Assembly: GCF_025452095.1 (NCBI RefSeq) | Contig: NZ_CP104877.1 | Coordinates: forward strand, 186,001 to 250,000 | Length of the DNA: 64,000 bases | Direction of reading: 5' to 3' | From: Paenarthrobacter sp. JL.01a | Lineage (GTDB): Bacteria > Actinomycetota > Actinomycetes > Actinomycetales > Micrococcaceae | In this document: positions 41,341 to 50,415 of the stretch, piece by piece | How the letters are laid out: each line of letters opens with the position of its first letter | Position numbering within the stretch: the stretch's first letter is position 1 | The notes under the pieces: generated by a model | What the model saw: only the letters and a program-made list of their open reading frames with translations | Databases searched by the model: none | Told to the model about the DNA's origin: nothing | Translations under genes and position numbers: made by a program

Positions 41341-41823
41341 CTAAGGGCTTGGCCGTAAACCATCCGCAGCCAGCACCACACCGGCGGAAATGAACCTGCC
41401 GCACTGTTCGCCGTACGGGTAAGCGCCGCGGGGTGTAAAGCTCACCGTCCGCACGGGCAGTGCCACACCGGCCTTGGACGTGCCGGTGACCGTCACTTCC
41501 ATCGGAGACTCCGAGAGAGTGGGCAATTCCACGAAGCCCTGCAGGGTACCGTCGGGAGACGAGGTTGCCGAGCACACGCCATCCGGTGTGCACCTCTCAT
41601 CCGAGGTCACGGCACCCGGGTTCAGCATGAGGTCCTTCTCGGTGCAGGCTCCGTCCTGGCAGGCCTTCAACCGCAGCGAGCCCACTTGGTCCGCGTAGTC
41701 GGCGGTGACGGTCAACGAGACGGCCGCTATATGCCCGATCGCGGGGCAAGCAACCGGCACGTCTGCGCAAGCGGATAGCAGCGCCGTCCCGGCAAGGGTC
41801 AAAGCCAGCCCGATTCTCCCCAT
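41341..41823 (-). CDS. Putative secreted lipoprotein, unknown function
   Basis: A 160-residue exported protein. Residues 1-19 form a signal peptide ending in the lipobox LLSAC, with Cys19 as lipidation site. The mature part is beta-rich and has six further cysteines (for example LKACQDGACT, DERCTPDGVC and GEQC), suggesting disulfides outside the cell. No domain is recognised. It runs co-directionally with mutY upstream, 31 bases away, and may share its transcript. Confidence 0.7.
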   Translation of the reverse strand: MGRIGLALTLAGTALLSACADVPVACPAIGHIAAVSLTVTADYADQVGSLRLKACQDGACTEKDLMLNPGAVTSDERCTPDGVCSATSSPDGTLQGFVELPTLSESPMEVTVTGTSKAGVALPVRTVSFTPRGAYPYGEQCGRFISAGVVLAADGLRPSP

Positions 41824-41854
41824 GACTCAGGGTAGGACGGCAACCCCTTCGCCG

Positions 41855-42805
41855 CTACGCCGGAAGCCGCAACCCGTCGTCGTGCATTTCGGCCAGTCCG
41901 TCGGCGAGCAGGCCGTCCAAGGCCCGCTCGAGCTGCTCCGGTGCGGAGTTGAGCCGGTGCAGGGCGGCCAAGGGAATGCCGATACCCGACGCCTCGAAGC
42001 CGAGGTCGGCGGGCGCGCGCTCGAACATGTCGCGCGGGACGGGGTGTGCGGCCTCGCGCAGGACAGCCATCACGGCACCGCGGACCTGGCGATCGGTGCC
42101 GTGCCAGGACTGGCCCTTGGGGGTGTACGACGGCGGCGGCTCACCGGCCGCGAGCCAGGCGCAGCTGTCGCGGACAGGACACTCCGCGCACTTGGGACTT
42201 CGGGCCGTGCAGACCATGGCTCCCAATTCCATGACCGAGGCGTTCCATCGCACGGAAAGGGCGTGGTCCTCCGGCAGCAGGGCGTCCGCAAGCCGCATTT
42301 CGGCAGCAGTGAGCGCCGGAGCCGGCAAGGCATTCCCGGAGACAAGCCGTGCATGGACGCGCCGGATGTTGGTGTCCACCACTGTTTCCCGGCGGCCGTA
42401 AGCAAAAGCTGCGACGGCGGCCGCGGTGTAGCTGCCGACACCCGGCAATCCAAGAAGCTCGGGAAAGGTGTCGGGAACCTTGCCGTCGTGCTCTTCGCAA
42501 ATGGCGACGGCGGCGGCGTGCAGCCGGAGGGCGCGGCGCGGATACCCCAACCGTCCCCAGTGACGTACGGCCGCGCCGGACGGTTCCGCGGCCAAGTGGG
42601 CGGGCGCCGGCCACCGCTCCATCCAGTCGAGCCACACCGGGAGCACCCTCACCACGGGGGTCTGTTGGAGCATGATTTCGCTGACCAGGATGCCCCACGC
42701 GGTGCAGTCCGGCCGGCGCCAGGGCAGGTCCCTGGCAGCCCCGGCGAACCAGCGGTCCAGGGCGTCGTGCAGCCGGGCAAGCTCATCGGAATCGGGGAGT
42801 GTCAT
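41855..42805 (-). CDS. mutY: A/G-specific adenine glycosylase MutY
   Basis: A 316-residue DNA glycosylase that removes adenine mispaired with 8-oxoguanine. Catalytic Glu43 lies in SEIMLQQTP, and Asp144 in VVDTNIRRVH follows the helix-hairpin-helix LPGVGSYTA at 120-128. The 4Fe-4S cluster cysteines are Cys199, Cys206, Cys209 and Cys215 (C-x6-C-x2-C-x5-C). The C-terminal 8-oxoG-recognition domain is shortened to about 80 residues, as in actinobacterial MutY proteins. Confidence 0.95.
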   Translation of the reverse strand: MTLPDSDELARLHDALDRWFAGAARDLPWRRPDCTAWGILVSEIMLQQTPVVRVLPVWLDWMERWPAPAHLAAEPSGAAVRHWGRLGYPRRALRLHAAAVAICEEHDGKVPDTFPELLGLPGVGSYTAAAVAAFAYGRRETVVDTNIRRVHARLVSGNALPAPALTAAEMRLADALLPEDHALSVRWNASVMELGAMVCTARSPKCAECPVRDSCAWLAAGEPPPSYTPKGQSWHGTDRQVRGAVMAVLREAAHPVPRDMFERAPADLGFEASGIGIPLAALHRLNSAPEQLERALDGLLADGLAEMHDDGLRLPA

Positions 42806-42930
42806 ACTGCCATCAACTGTAGTGGAACCAAGCTACAGGCCGGCTCATGGCCGACGTCACACAGGCCCGGATTGCTGCCCTGCGGCGTGGAGGTTAGGTG
42901 CTCCGTCGGCCACGAGCCTAGCCTAGATGC

Positions 42931-43632
42931 ATGGCCACCAACGGTAAGCAGCACTCGAGCGCGCGCCCCGCCGCGCCGGCAAAGAGCGCTGCACGGGGCT
43001 CCTCCAGCACCCCGGCGAACAGGCGGCGGCCCAGCCCTGCCGTGTACCGCCGTCGTCGTCAGGTCGTTTTCGGAGGGCTGCTGCTGGTGATCGCCCTGGT
43101 CGTGGTGGGTGTGCTGGCACTGACTGGCCTGTTCGCCGGTTCTCCTGAGCCCCAAGCTGTCAACACCACGGCGCCAACATCAGCGCCCACACAGGGGAGC
43201 GCGCCGTCCGTGGCGGCGTCGCCGTCGGCCTCGCCCACTCCGGTGTGCGACTTCAACCTCATGACCGTCGCAGCGAAAACGGACAAACCATCCTACGGTC
43301 CCGACGAAAAGCCGCTGCTGACCATGACCATCACCAACGGCAATGCGGCCCCTTGCGAGGTCAACGTAGGCACATCCCAGATGGAATACGTGGTCATGAG
43401 TGGCTCGGACCGCATTTTCTCGTCCAAGGACTGCCAGACCGGCGGAGTGGACCTGGTCAAGACCATCCAGCCCGGCAAGAGCGAAACCGCCAACTTTCCG
43501 TGGCAACGCAACAGGTCGCTTGAAGGCTGCGGCGTGATCAACGCCAAACCGGGCGGGGGCGGCGCCTACTACACGTTCGAGGCGCGGCTGGGGAACAAAG
43601 CCAGCCCCAAGGCTGTCTTCCAGCTGAACTGA
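42931..43632 (+). CDS. Membrane-anchored extracellular protein, unknown function
   Basis: A 233-residue protein: a basic, disordered cytoplasmic N-terminus of about 45 residues, one membrane span at about 48-70 (FGGLLLVIALVVVGVLALTGLFAG), a T/S/A/P-rich linker to about 105, then a beta-rich extracellular domain with DKPSYGPDEKPLLTMTITNG, an immunoglobulin-like strand pattern. Three cysteines in the outer domain could form disulfides. No enzymatic motif is visible. It is divergent from mutY and convergent with disA. Confidence 0.7.
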   Translation: MATNGKQHSSARPAAPAKSAARGSSSTPANRRRPSPAVYRRRRQVVFGGLLLVIALVVVGVLALTGLFAGSPEPQAVNTTAPTSAPTQGSAPSVAASPSASPTPVCDFNLMTVAAKTDKPSYGPDEKPLLTMTITNGNAAPCEVNVGTSQMEYVVMSGSDRIFSSKDCQTGGVDLVKTIQPGKSETANFPWQRNRSLEGCGVINAKPGGGGAYYTFEARLGNKASPKAVFQLN

Positions 43633-43685
43633 CCGCCCGGCCGTGGCCGGTTTGGGCGGCAACGCCCCGACGGCGGCGGCCGGCT

Positions 43686-44762
43686 TTAGAGGAAACGGTC
43701 CAGCAGGCTGGCCTCGGCCATGCGGCTCAGGCCTTCGCGGACCGTGCGGGCACGCTGATCGCCAATGCCGTCCACGGTCATGAGGTCGTCGATCGTGGCC
43801 GCCATCAGGTTCTGCAGCCCACCGAAGTAGTCCACCAAGCGGTCGGCGACAGCCTTCGGTACGGACTTCAGGCCGGACAACAGGCGGTAACCGCGCGGCT
43901 GGACTACGGCGTCCAACTGCTCGACTCCACCGGCGAAGCCGATGATGTGGGCAATGCGGCTGAGGTCGATCAATTCCGTAGGCCCGAGGTTCAGCAGCGC
44001 CTGGACGGCTTCCTCGATGTCCTCGGGGGTTGCGTTGGGGTCGGAGTAATCGCGGATGATCACTTCGCTGCCCGGACCACGCCCCACGGTGAGTTCCTCC
44101 ACCTGGAGGGACAGCAAGCGGCCGTCCTCGCCGAGTTCAAGAACGTATTGGGCAATTTCCTCGGAGATCCGGCGGACCATTTCCTGGCGTTGCAGCGTGA
44201 CGGCCACGTCCCGCACCGTCACCAAGGCCTCGATCTCCAGCGCAGAAAGGGAACTGGTGACCTGGTCCAGCCTGGCGCTGTAGCGCTCCAGGGTTGCCAA
44301 GGCCTGGTTGGCGCGGGCCAGGACTTTCTCGGAGCCCTCCAGGACGTGGCGCAGGCCGTTCACGTACAGCGCGATGATCTGCATCGACTGGCTGACGGAG
44401 ATTACCGGGACGCCCGTCTGGATGGCGACGCGTTCAGCCGTGCGGTGCCGGGTGCCTGATTCCTGGGTTTCAATACTGGCATCCGGGACGAGTTGGACGG
44501 CCGCTTTGATGATGTTGCTGGCATCCTTGTCGCAAACGATGGCCCCATCCATTTTGGCCAATTCACGGAGCCGTGTGGGGGAGAAGTCGATGCCGATGTC
44601 GAAGCCGCCCGAACAGATGGAATCAATGGTGCGGTCGTGTCCCAACACAATCAGTGCGCCGGTGCGCCCGCGGAGGATGCGCTCAAGGCCGTCGCGCAAT
44701 GGAGTTCCGGGTGCGACTCTGGCAAGAGTCGCCTTAAGCGATTCTTCCGGGCTCCGGGCCAT
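43686..44762 (-). CDS. disA: DNA integrity scanning diadenylate cyclase DisA
   Basis: A 358-residue DisA that makes cyclic di-AMP from ATP and binds branched DNA. The N-terminal DAC domain has the catalytic DGA at 72-74 (MDGAIVCDKD) and RHR at 105-107 (GTRHRTAER). A helical spine follows, and the C-terminal helix-hairpin-helix DNA-binding domain has MTVDGIGDQRARTVREGLSRM near 327-347. Length is standard. Its pairing with radA just upstream in the genome is common in Gram-positive bacteria. Confidence 0.96.
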   Translation of the reverse strand: MARSPEESLKATLARVAPGTPLRDGLERILRGRTGALIVLGHDRTIDSICSGGFDIGIDFSPTRLRELAKMDGAIVCDKDASNIIKAAVQLVPDASIETQESGTRHRTAERVAIQTGVPVISVSQSMQIIALYVNGLRHVLEGSEKVLARANQALATLERYSARLDQVTSSLSALEIEALVTVRDVAVTLQRQEMVRRISEEIAQYVLELGEDGRLLSLQVEELTVGRGPGSEVIIRDYSDPNATPEDIEEAVQALLNLGPTELIDLSRIAHIIGFAGGVEQLDAVVQPRGYRLLSGLKSVPKAVADRLVDYFGGLQNLMAATIDDLMTVDGIGDQRARTVREGLSRMAEASLLDRFL

Positions 44763-44943
44763 AGGGTTTCCCTTCGAAGGTGCAAGCCATGGCTCGCAAA
44801 CATGCTGAATCCGGCGTCAGCGGGCGCATCCAAAAATGGCCTTGTGACGACAAGCTCAATGATAGGGCTTCATTGCACCGTTAACCGCACCAGCAAGCCC
44901 CAAAGTGGGCCATTTCGTTATGTTCGGAGGTGCTTCAAAGTGG

Positions 44944-45567
44944 CTAGTAGTCGACCTGCCGCTTGAGCCTGTTCCCCAGCCAGAGCATCGCCAGGCTGAC
45001 CACGAGGAACCCGACGGAGATGGCCAGCGCGAACATCACCACTCCGCCCCAGCCGCCTGCGCGATCGGGGTTGATGAACCAGTACGGATACCAATTGACG
45101 ATGGATCCGCGGATGAGGCTGTAGACCAGGTAGGCGATGGGATAGATCAGCCAGTACCAGATGTGCCGGAGCTCAAGCGTGGCCCGCGGGGGTTGGAACA
45201 GCCAGTCCGCCACCATCACAACCGGCATCAGGTAGTGCACCACGAAGTTCACCCAAGGAACCATGGATCCCAGGTCCTCGCCGGCAAGCAGGGCACCGAA
45301 GACCAGCCCCACCACTGCCATGGCGATGGTGGCCGTACCGCGCGTGACATCGTCCGCCTCACTGGGGCGTTTGCGGATCAGCACCCTGTAGCCGCTGATG
45401 AGCAGCACGATGGCAGCAAAGATATTGGACAGGTTGGTGAAGTAGCTGAAGAAGTTTCCGACGTCGTAGCCGAGCCCGATGTGGACCGCCAGCTGAGTCG
45501 CCACCGCCACCAACGTCAAAAGCCCAAAGAAGAAGCGTCCCCCGATAAGCACATTCCGTTTGGTCAT
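44944..45567 (-). CDS. Pr6Pr family membrane protein
   Basis: A 207-residue protein with six hydrophobic segments (near 10-30, 43-62, 79-97, 104-123, 136-156, 175-200). FFSYFTNLSNIFAAIVLL and the later WYWLIYPIAYLVYSLIRGSIVNWYPYWFINP are characteristic of the Pr6Pr (FAR-17a/AIG1-like) family, whose function in bacteria is unknown. It lies 53 bases after radA on the same strand and could be co-transcribed. Confidence 0.8.
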   Translation of the reverse strand: MTKRNVLIGGRFFFGLLTLVAVATQLAVHIGLGYDVGNFFSYFTNLSNIFAAIVLLISGYRVLIRKRPSEADDVTRGTATIAMAVVGLVFGALLAGEDLGSMVPWVNFVVHYLMPVVMVADWLFQPPRATLELRHIWYWLIYPIAYLVYSLIRGSIVNWYPYWFINPDRAGGWGGVVMFALAISVGFLVVSLAMLWLGNRLKRQVDY

Positions 45568-45620
45568 GGGCCAATCTTCGCCGAAGCAGAGCCAGGGTGC
45601 CGACGGACACCCCGAAAGAG

Positions 45621-46994
45621 TTAAGTGATGAGCAGTTCCAGTGCCTCAGCCAAATGTCCCACTTCGCGCACTGAGAAGCCGTCGGGGATGACTCCCGCTC
45701 CGGCCGGACTGGCGGGAACGATCGCATGCGTGAACCCGAGGCGGTGGGCTTCCTGGATGCGTTGGTTGATCCCGGGCACGGGTCGGACCTCGCCTGCGAG
45801 GCCCACTTCACCAAAGGCAATCAAACGCTGGGGGAGTGCTTTACGGGACTTGGCAGAGGCAACAGCTAGTGCAACGGCGAGGTCCGTAGCCGGTTCCGTA
45901 AGCTTCACCCCGCCCACGGTCGCCACGTACGAGTCATCCTTGTGCAGCATGCAGCCGGCGCGCTGTTGGAGAACTGCCAGCAGCATGGCCACACGGGAGC
46001 TCTCCAGGCCGCTTGTGGCCCGCCGCGGCTGGGAGTTGGGGCTCTCGGCGAGAAGTGATTGGACCTCGGCCAGCAGGGGACGGCGGCCTTCCATGGTTAC
46101 CGTGATGCACGTTCCCGAAACCGGCTCCCGGGTCCGTGAAACGAACAGCCCGCTGGGATCGGCCAGTCCTTCGATGCCGGCCTCGTTGAGGTCGAAGCAC
46201 CCCACATCATCCGTGGCGCCGTAACGGTTCTTGACCGCCCTCAGCAGACGGAGCCGGGAGTGGCGCTCGCCCTCGAACTGGCACACGACATCCACCAGGT
46301 GCTCCAGCAAGCGCGGGCCCGCGATGGTGCCTTCCTTGGTGACATGGCCTACCAGCAGCGTGGTCATGTTGCGCCTCTTGGCTGCGGCAATGATGGAGGC
46401 AGCAACCTCGCGCACTTGGGAAACACCACCGGCACTGCCCTCGACATCCGCACTGCTCAGCGTCTGCACGGAGTCCACAATCAGGAGTTTCGGCTCGAGC
46501 TTCTCCACTTGGCCAAGGGCCTGGCCAAGGTCTGTCTCCGCGGAAAGGTAAAGGGTATGGGCGACGGCGTCGATCCGTTCGGCGCGCAGCTTCACCTGCG
46601 CGGCGGATTCCTCGCCCGTGATGTACAGGACGTCCTGCCCGGTGCGGGCGAACTTCGCGGCGACGTCCAGCAGCAGCGTGGACTTTCCGACGCCGGGTTC
46701 CCCCGCGAGCAGGATGACGGCACCCGGAACCAGTCCTCCTCCGAGGACGCGGTCGAGCTCGTCCACTCCCGTGGGCAGGAAGGCAGCGGTGGTCCCGTCC
46801 ACCTCGGCGATCCGCCGGGCCGGCTCCAGAACTGTAGCGGCCGCCGTCGTACGCGCAACAGTGGCGCCGTACTCCTCAACGGTTCCCCACGCCTGGCATT
46901 CGCCGCATCGGCCCACCCACTTGATGGCCGTCCAGCCACATTCGGAACACTTGTAGGCGGGTGTCTTGGATGCGCGGGAAGTCTTTGAGGCCAT
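45621..46994 (-). CDS. radA: DNA repair protein RadA (Sms)
   Basis: A 457-residue RadA helicase of recombination repair. The N-terminal zinc finger uses Cys16, Cys19, Cys30 and Cys33 (CSECGW, CGECQAWG). Walker A is GEPGVGKSTLLL near 99-110, the RadA-specific motif reads KNRYG near 263 in place of KNRFG, and the C-terminal Lon-like domain is present. The ATG at 46994 starts exactly at the finger; the longer open frame upstream overlaps the PAP2 gene and is not real. Confidence 0.95.
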   Translation of the reverse strand: MASKTSRASKTPAYKCSECGWTAIKWVGRCGECQAWGTVEEYGATVARTTAAATVLEPARRIAEVDGTTAAFLPTGVDELDRVLGGGLVPGAVILLAGEPGVGKSTLLLDVAAKFARTGQDVLYITGEESAAQVKLRAERIDAVAHTLYLSAETDLGQALGQVEKLEPKLLIVDSVQTLSSADVEGSAGGVSQVREVAASIIAAAKRRNMTTLLVGHVTKEGTIAGPRLLEHLVDVVCQFEGERHSRLRLLRAVKNRYGATDDVGCFDLNEAGIEGLADPSGLFVSRTREPVSGTCITVTMEGRRPLLAEVQSLLAESPNSQPRRATSGLESSRVAMLLAVLQQRAGCMLHKDDSYVATVGGVKLTEPATDLAVALAVASAKSRKALPQRLIAFGEVGLAGEVRPVPGINQRIQEAHRLGFTHAIVPASPAGAGVIPDGFSVREVGHLAEALELLIT

Positions 46995-47004
46995 GCGTTC
47001 CAGA

Positions 47005-47745
47005 TTAGTCGGGGGGACCGACAGGATTGGCCCGCCCGTACCGCACCGCATCGACGAACACCGCCAGGCCGAACACTCCCAACGCCACCCCCATCGATGC
47101 CACCACGTCAGTGAGCCAGTGGTAGCCCAGGTAGAGCCGGCTGTAGGCGACCAGCAACGTGAGCAAGGCAGCGCCGGCGTAGGCGAGGACCGCCGTCGTG
47201 CGTGTCCCGGAACGCGAGACCAGCAGGTAAGCCAGGACGGAAACGAAGACTGCGGCACCGAGGGTATGGCCGGAGGGGAAAGACAGGGCATCGTCGGGGC
47301 CAAGGAGGAAGTCCGACGACGGCGGCCGGGATCTGGAAACCTCCAGCTTGATGACAGCAGCCAGAACGACGGAGAGCACCATGGCACCCATGAGAATGGC
47401 CGGTCGCCAGAGTTCCCTCTTCCACGCGGCCCACACCACCGCCACCAGTCCGCCGGCAACCGACATGACAGTCGGCGAGGTAACCGCCGAGACGCCGGCC
47501 AGGAAGCCGGTAGCAGGATCGCTGCGGGAGTCGACGACGAACGAGTGAACTGCGCCGTCCAGGGTAGCCAGGCCACTCGTGGACAGAACGGCGGCGAACA
47601 TCAACCAGAAGACCGCGTCCCCGGCCACAAACAACGCGCCTGCCCAGAGGAACAAAACCCGCTGAGGCAGGCGAAGGGCAGGGGCCGGCCGGGGGCGCAC
47701 AGACAGCCGTGGTGAAGATGCAGAAAGCATCGGCCCATTATCCAC
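47005..47745 (-). CDS. PAP2 family phosphatase (membrane)
   Basis: A 246-residue integral membrane phosphatase with about six spans. The three PAP2 motifs are KLEVSRSRPP near 136-145, FPSGHT near 158-163 and SRLYLGYHWLTDV near 203-215, with the catalytic His in the last two. It probably dephosphorylates lipid phosphates such as undecaprenyl diphosphate or phosphatidic acid. An in-frame ATG at 47730 is an alternative start. It lies ten bases upstream of radA. Confidence 0.88.
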   Translation of the reverse strand: MDNGPMLSASSPRLSVRPRPAPALRLPQRVLFLWAGALFVAGDAVFWLMFAAVLSTSGLATLDGAVHSFVVDSRSDPATGFLAGVSAVTSPTVMSVAGGLVAVVWAAWKRELWRPAILMGAMVLSVVLAAVIKLEVSRSRPPSSDFLLGPDDALSFPSGHTLGAAVFVSVLAYLLVSRSGTRTTAVLAYAGAALLTLLVAYSRLYLGYHWLTDVVASMGVALGVFGLAVFVDAVRYGRANPVGPPD

Positions 47746-47785
47746 AGCGGGAATGGGACTTCGCTGGGAACATCCTGAATGCTCC

Positions 47786-48913
47786 CTAGAGGGCCGGAAG
47801 CACTGCCCGGGCCTCCTCCGGCTCCATCCCGCTGGCCTCCAACAGGTCGACCATGAGTGGCCGGAAGAGCATCACCACGGTTTCACCCTCGAGCCTTTGC
47901 ACGTCGAGCATCTTGGGGTGCAGCCGGGCCGCGATGTCGGAAAGGTGGTTCCTGGCGCGCCGCAAATGGACCCTCCGGGTGCCTTCGCTTTGCTCGGAGA
48001 GGCCTATGGTCAACTCGTCGATGGCCGCAGCAGTCTCCTGCAGGACCTCCGAGATACTGTCGATCGCTTGGTCGGACAGCGCGGCGTGGTTGATGGCGCT
48101 GGTGAGGCGCCGGGCAAACACCCGGCTGTTACGGAGTGCGAGGTCGATGTATTCCAGGGAGTGCTCCAGGCTGGCGAGCTCCTCGCGGTGCCTGCGATGG
48201 GCGGGTGCCAGGGTGGCAACCTCCCCGGATGCCCGCAGCGTCTGCCGCATACGGTCAACCAGCGGCTGGCAGTTGCGGCCGCGGATCAAAGCGTGCCAGG
48301 CAGCTGTCGAGTCGCTCTCGATCATCGCAGTGGCACACTCCCGCAGTACCTCGGCGAGTTCGTGCAGGATCTTCTGGACGTCCTTGCGGGGTTCCCTGCG
48401 CGGATCCTTCGGCACCAGGATCGTCACCAACAGCGCACAAATACCGCCCACCACTGCGTCCAGGCTGCGCGTGAACGGCCCGCCGGCCGGCGCAGGAAGC
48501 AGCACCACCAGCAACGACTGCAGTCCCAGCTGCGTGGTGAAGATGGTTCCGCTGTCCAGGAACCTGGCCAGCAGGATGGAGAAAAGAAGGACGACGGCGG
48601 CCTGCCAGATTCCAGCGCCGAGCCAGTGGAGCAGGAGGTCGCCGACCACGATGCCGAGGGTGCAGCCCAGCCCTACCTCAATGACCCGGCGAAGGCGTGG
48701 ATCGCGCGAGAAGCCAAGGGCAATCAGTGAGGACGTGGCCGCGAACAGGGGCCCTTGATGGCCCAGAACGTATTCGGCGAAAGCGTAGGCACCCACTGCG
48801 CACACCGTCATTTGGATGGCCGGGGTCAACGAGTTCCGGCTTCGGACCAGGCCGGTCCGTACCCTGGCCCGCAGAAACCTCTTGCTTGCAGTGAGTCCCT
48901 TAGCGGCAGCCAT
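47786..48913 (-). CDS. FUSC family (aromatic-acid exporter-like) membrane protein
   Basis: A 375-residue protein from the ATG at 48913 (or 386 from 48946). The N-terminal half has about six membrane spans and the FUSC pattern (FAATSSLIALGFSRDPRLRRVIEVGLGCTLGIVVGDLL), while residues 180-375 form a long helical cytoplasmic region with DLALRNSRVFARRL. Members resemble YccS and AaeB efflux proteins; the exported compound is unknown. Confidence 0.82.
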   Translation of the reverse strand: MAAAKGLTASKRFLRARVRTGLVRSRNSLTPAIQMTVCAVGAYAFAEYVLGHQGPLFAATSSLIALGFSRDPRLRRVIEVGLGCTLGIVVGDLLLHWLGAGIWQAAVVLLFSILLARFLDSGTIFTTQLGLQSLLVVLLPAPAGGPFTRSLDAVVGGICALLVTILVPKDPRREPRKDVQKILHELAEVLRECATAMIESDSTAAWHALIRGRNCQPLVDRMRQTLRASGEVATLAPAHRRHREELASLEHSLEYIDLALRNSRVFARRLTSAINHAALSDQAIDSISEVLQETAAAIDELTIGLSEQSEGTRRVHLRRARNHLSDIAARLHPKMLDVQRLEGETVVMLFRPLMVDLLEASGMEPEEARAVLPAL

Positions 48914-49017
48914 GCCTTTCAGTCTATTTGCCCGGCCACGTTCCACCGAGGAACGACGAGCGTAACGGGGGAACCACTCAAGGTGGCACGCGACACATAA
49001 CCCAATGGTCCGCCGTC

Positions 49018-49035
49018 GTTCACCTTCCGTTCACC
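49018..49035 (+). promoter_or_regulatory. PHO box (GTTCACC-TTCC-GTTCACC)
   Basis: Two perfect GTTCACC direct repeats with 11-base periodicity lie 128 bases before pstS. This is the actinobacterial PhoP binding pattern that activates phosphate genes under starvation. Confidence 0.85.
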
Positions 49036-49162
49036 TGCCACCGCAGATCCCGTTACCTGCGCTCCTTACCTTCAGTAAAGGAACAAAACGGTCCACAGCT
49101 CGCGCACGCCGAAAACTCCGTTCGGAACGCATCTGAGAAATCCCTGGAAGGGGCACATCCAA

Positions 49163-50284
49163 GTGAAGGCAACTCGCTTCGGCCGCAACGCGGCACTCGC
49201 GGTCATCGCAGCAGGCGCACTCGCGCTCACGGCTTGCGGTTCTGACAACGCAACCGGCACCACTGGCGGATCCCAGTCCGCAGCAGCCGGCACCAAGGTG
49301 ACGGGCACCCTGACCGGCATTGGCGCCTCCTCCACCGGCGCAGCCATGGACGCCTGGAAGGCCGGTTTCGCCTCCGCAAACCAGGGCGCCACGGTCCAGT
49401 ACTCCCCGGACGGCTCCGGCGCAGGCCGCAAGGCCATCATCGACGGTTCGGCACAGTTCGCCGGTTCCGACGCCTACCTGAAGGACGACGAGCTTGCCGC
49501 CTCCAAGGCCAAGTGCGGCCCTGAAGGTGCCATCAACATCCCGGTCTACATCTCCCCGATCGCCGTCGCCTTCAACATCCCCGACGTCAAGGAACTGAAG
49601 CTCGACGCCACCACGGTTGCCAAGATCTTCCGCGGTGAAATCGCCAACTGGAACGATCCCGCCATCGCTGCCCTGAACTCCGGCGTCACCTTGCCGGACC
49701 TCAAGGTCACCCCGGTGAACCGCTCTGACGACTCCGGCACCACCTCGAACTTCACGGACTACCTCGCATCCGCTGCTCCCGAGGTCTGGACCGACAAGGC
49801 TGCCGGCGTTTGGCCCGCCTCCCTGAAGGGCGAGAACGCAAAGGGCACCTCCGGCGTCGTCAAGACCGTCACCGACACCCCCGGTGCCGTGACTTACGCC
49901 GATGACTCCGCTGTTTCCGGCAAGCTGGGCACCGCTTCCATCAAGGTCGGCGACGAGTTTGTGAAGATCTCCGCCGACGCTGCCGCCAAGGCTGTTGAAG
50001 CCGGCAAGCCCGTTGACGGCCGCGCCAGCAACGACGTCGCCATCAAGCTGGACCGCAAGACCACCGCATCGGGCGCCTACCCGGTAGTGCTCGTCTCGTA
50101 CCACGTTGTCTGCACCACGTACGAGACCAAGGCTGTTGCCGACCTGGTCAAGGCCTTCGAGACCTACGTCGTTTCCGACGAGGGCCAGAAGACCGCTGCC
50201 GACGCCGCGAAGTCCGCACCGCTCTCCAAGACGCTGCAGGACAAGGCCAAGGCCGCCATCGAAACCATCAAGGCCAAGTCCTAA
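49163..50284 (+). CDS. pstS: Phosphate-binding lipoprotein PstS
   Basis: A 373-residue high-affinity phosphate-binding protein. The signal peptide ends in LALTACG, with the lipid-anchor Cys near 24. TGIGASSTGAAMDAW near 52-66 and DGSGAGRKAIIDGSAQFAGSD near 80-100 line the phosphate site, and SDDSGTTSNFTDYL near 193-206 closes it. The GTG start has GGAAGGGGC upstream. It heads the pstSCAB operon behind the PHO box; a large hairpin downstream probably sets a PstS excess over the membrane proteins. Confidence 0.95.
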   Translation: MKATRFGRNAALAVIAAGALALTACGSDNATGTTGGSQSAAAGTKVTGTLTGIGASSTGAAMDAWKAGFASANQGATVQYSPDGSGAGRKAIIDGSAQFAGSDAYLKDDELAASKAKCGPEGAINIPVYISPIAVAFNIPDVKELKLDATTVAKIFRGEIANWNDPAIAALNSGVTLPDLKVTPVNRSDDSGTTSNFTDYLASAAPEVWTDKAAGVWPASLKGENAKGTSGVVKTVTDTPGAVTYADDSAVSGKLGTASIKVGDEFVKISADAAAKAVEAGKPVDGRASNDVAIKLDRKTTASGAYPVVLVSYHVVCTTYETKAVADLVKAFETYVVSDEGQKTAADAAKSAPLSKTLQDKAKAAIETIKAKS

Positions 50285-50318
50285 GGGCTTTCGCCAAGAG
50301 CACGGCTGAACACTGAAG

Positions 50319-50370
50319 TTCCCTGTCCCGCTCGCCGGTGGCCGCAACGCCACCGGGGCGGGGCAGGGAA
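50319..50370 (+). terminator. Intercistronic hairpin between pstS and pstC
   Basis: A compound hairpin: an outer 12-bp arm pair with one wobble and a perfect inner CCGGTGGC stem. Such a structure after pstS usually causes partial termination or protects the 3-prime end of the pstS message. Confidence 0.6.
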
Positions 50371-50415
50371 TTTAGCCGTGTAAGACCAGTTCACTCCAGA
50401 CTGAAGGATCGTGAA

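Noticed and set aside
46995-47576. A long N-terminal extension of radA
   Set aside because: The zinc finger starts at the ATG at 46994; the extension overlaps the PAP2 gene and has no protein character.
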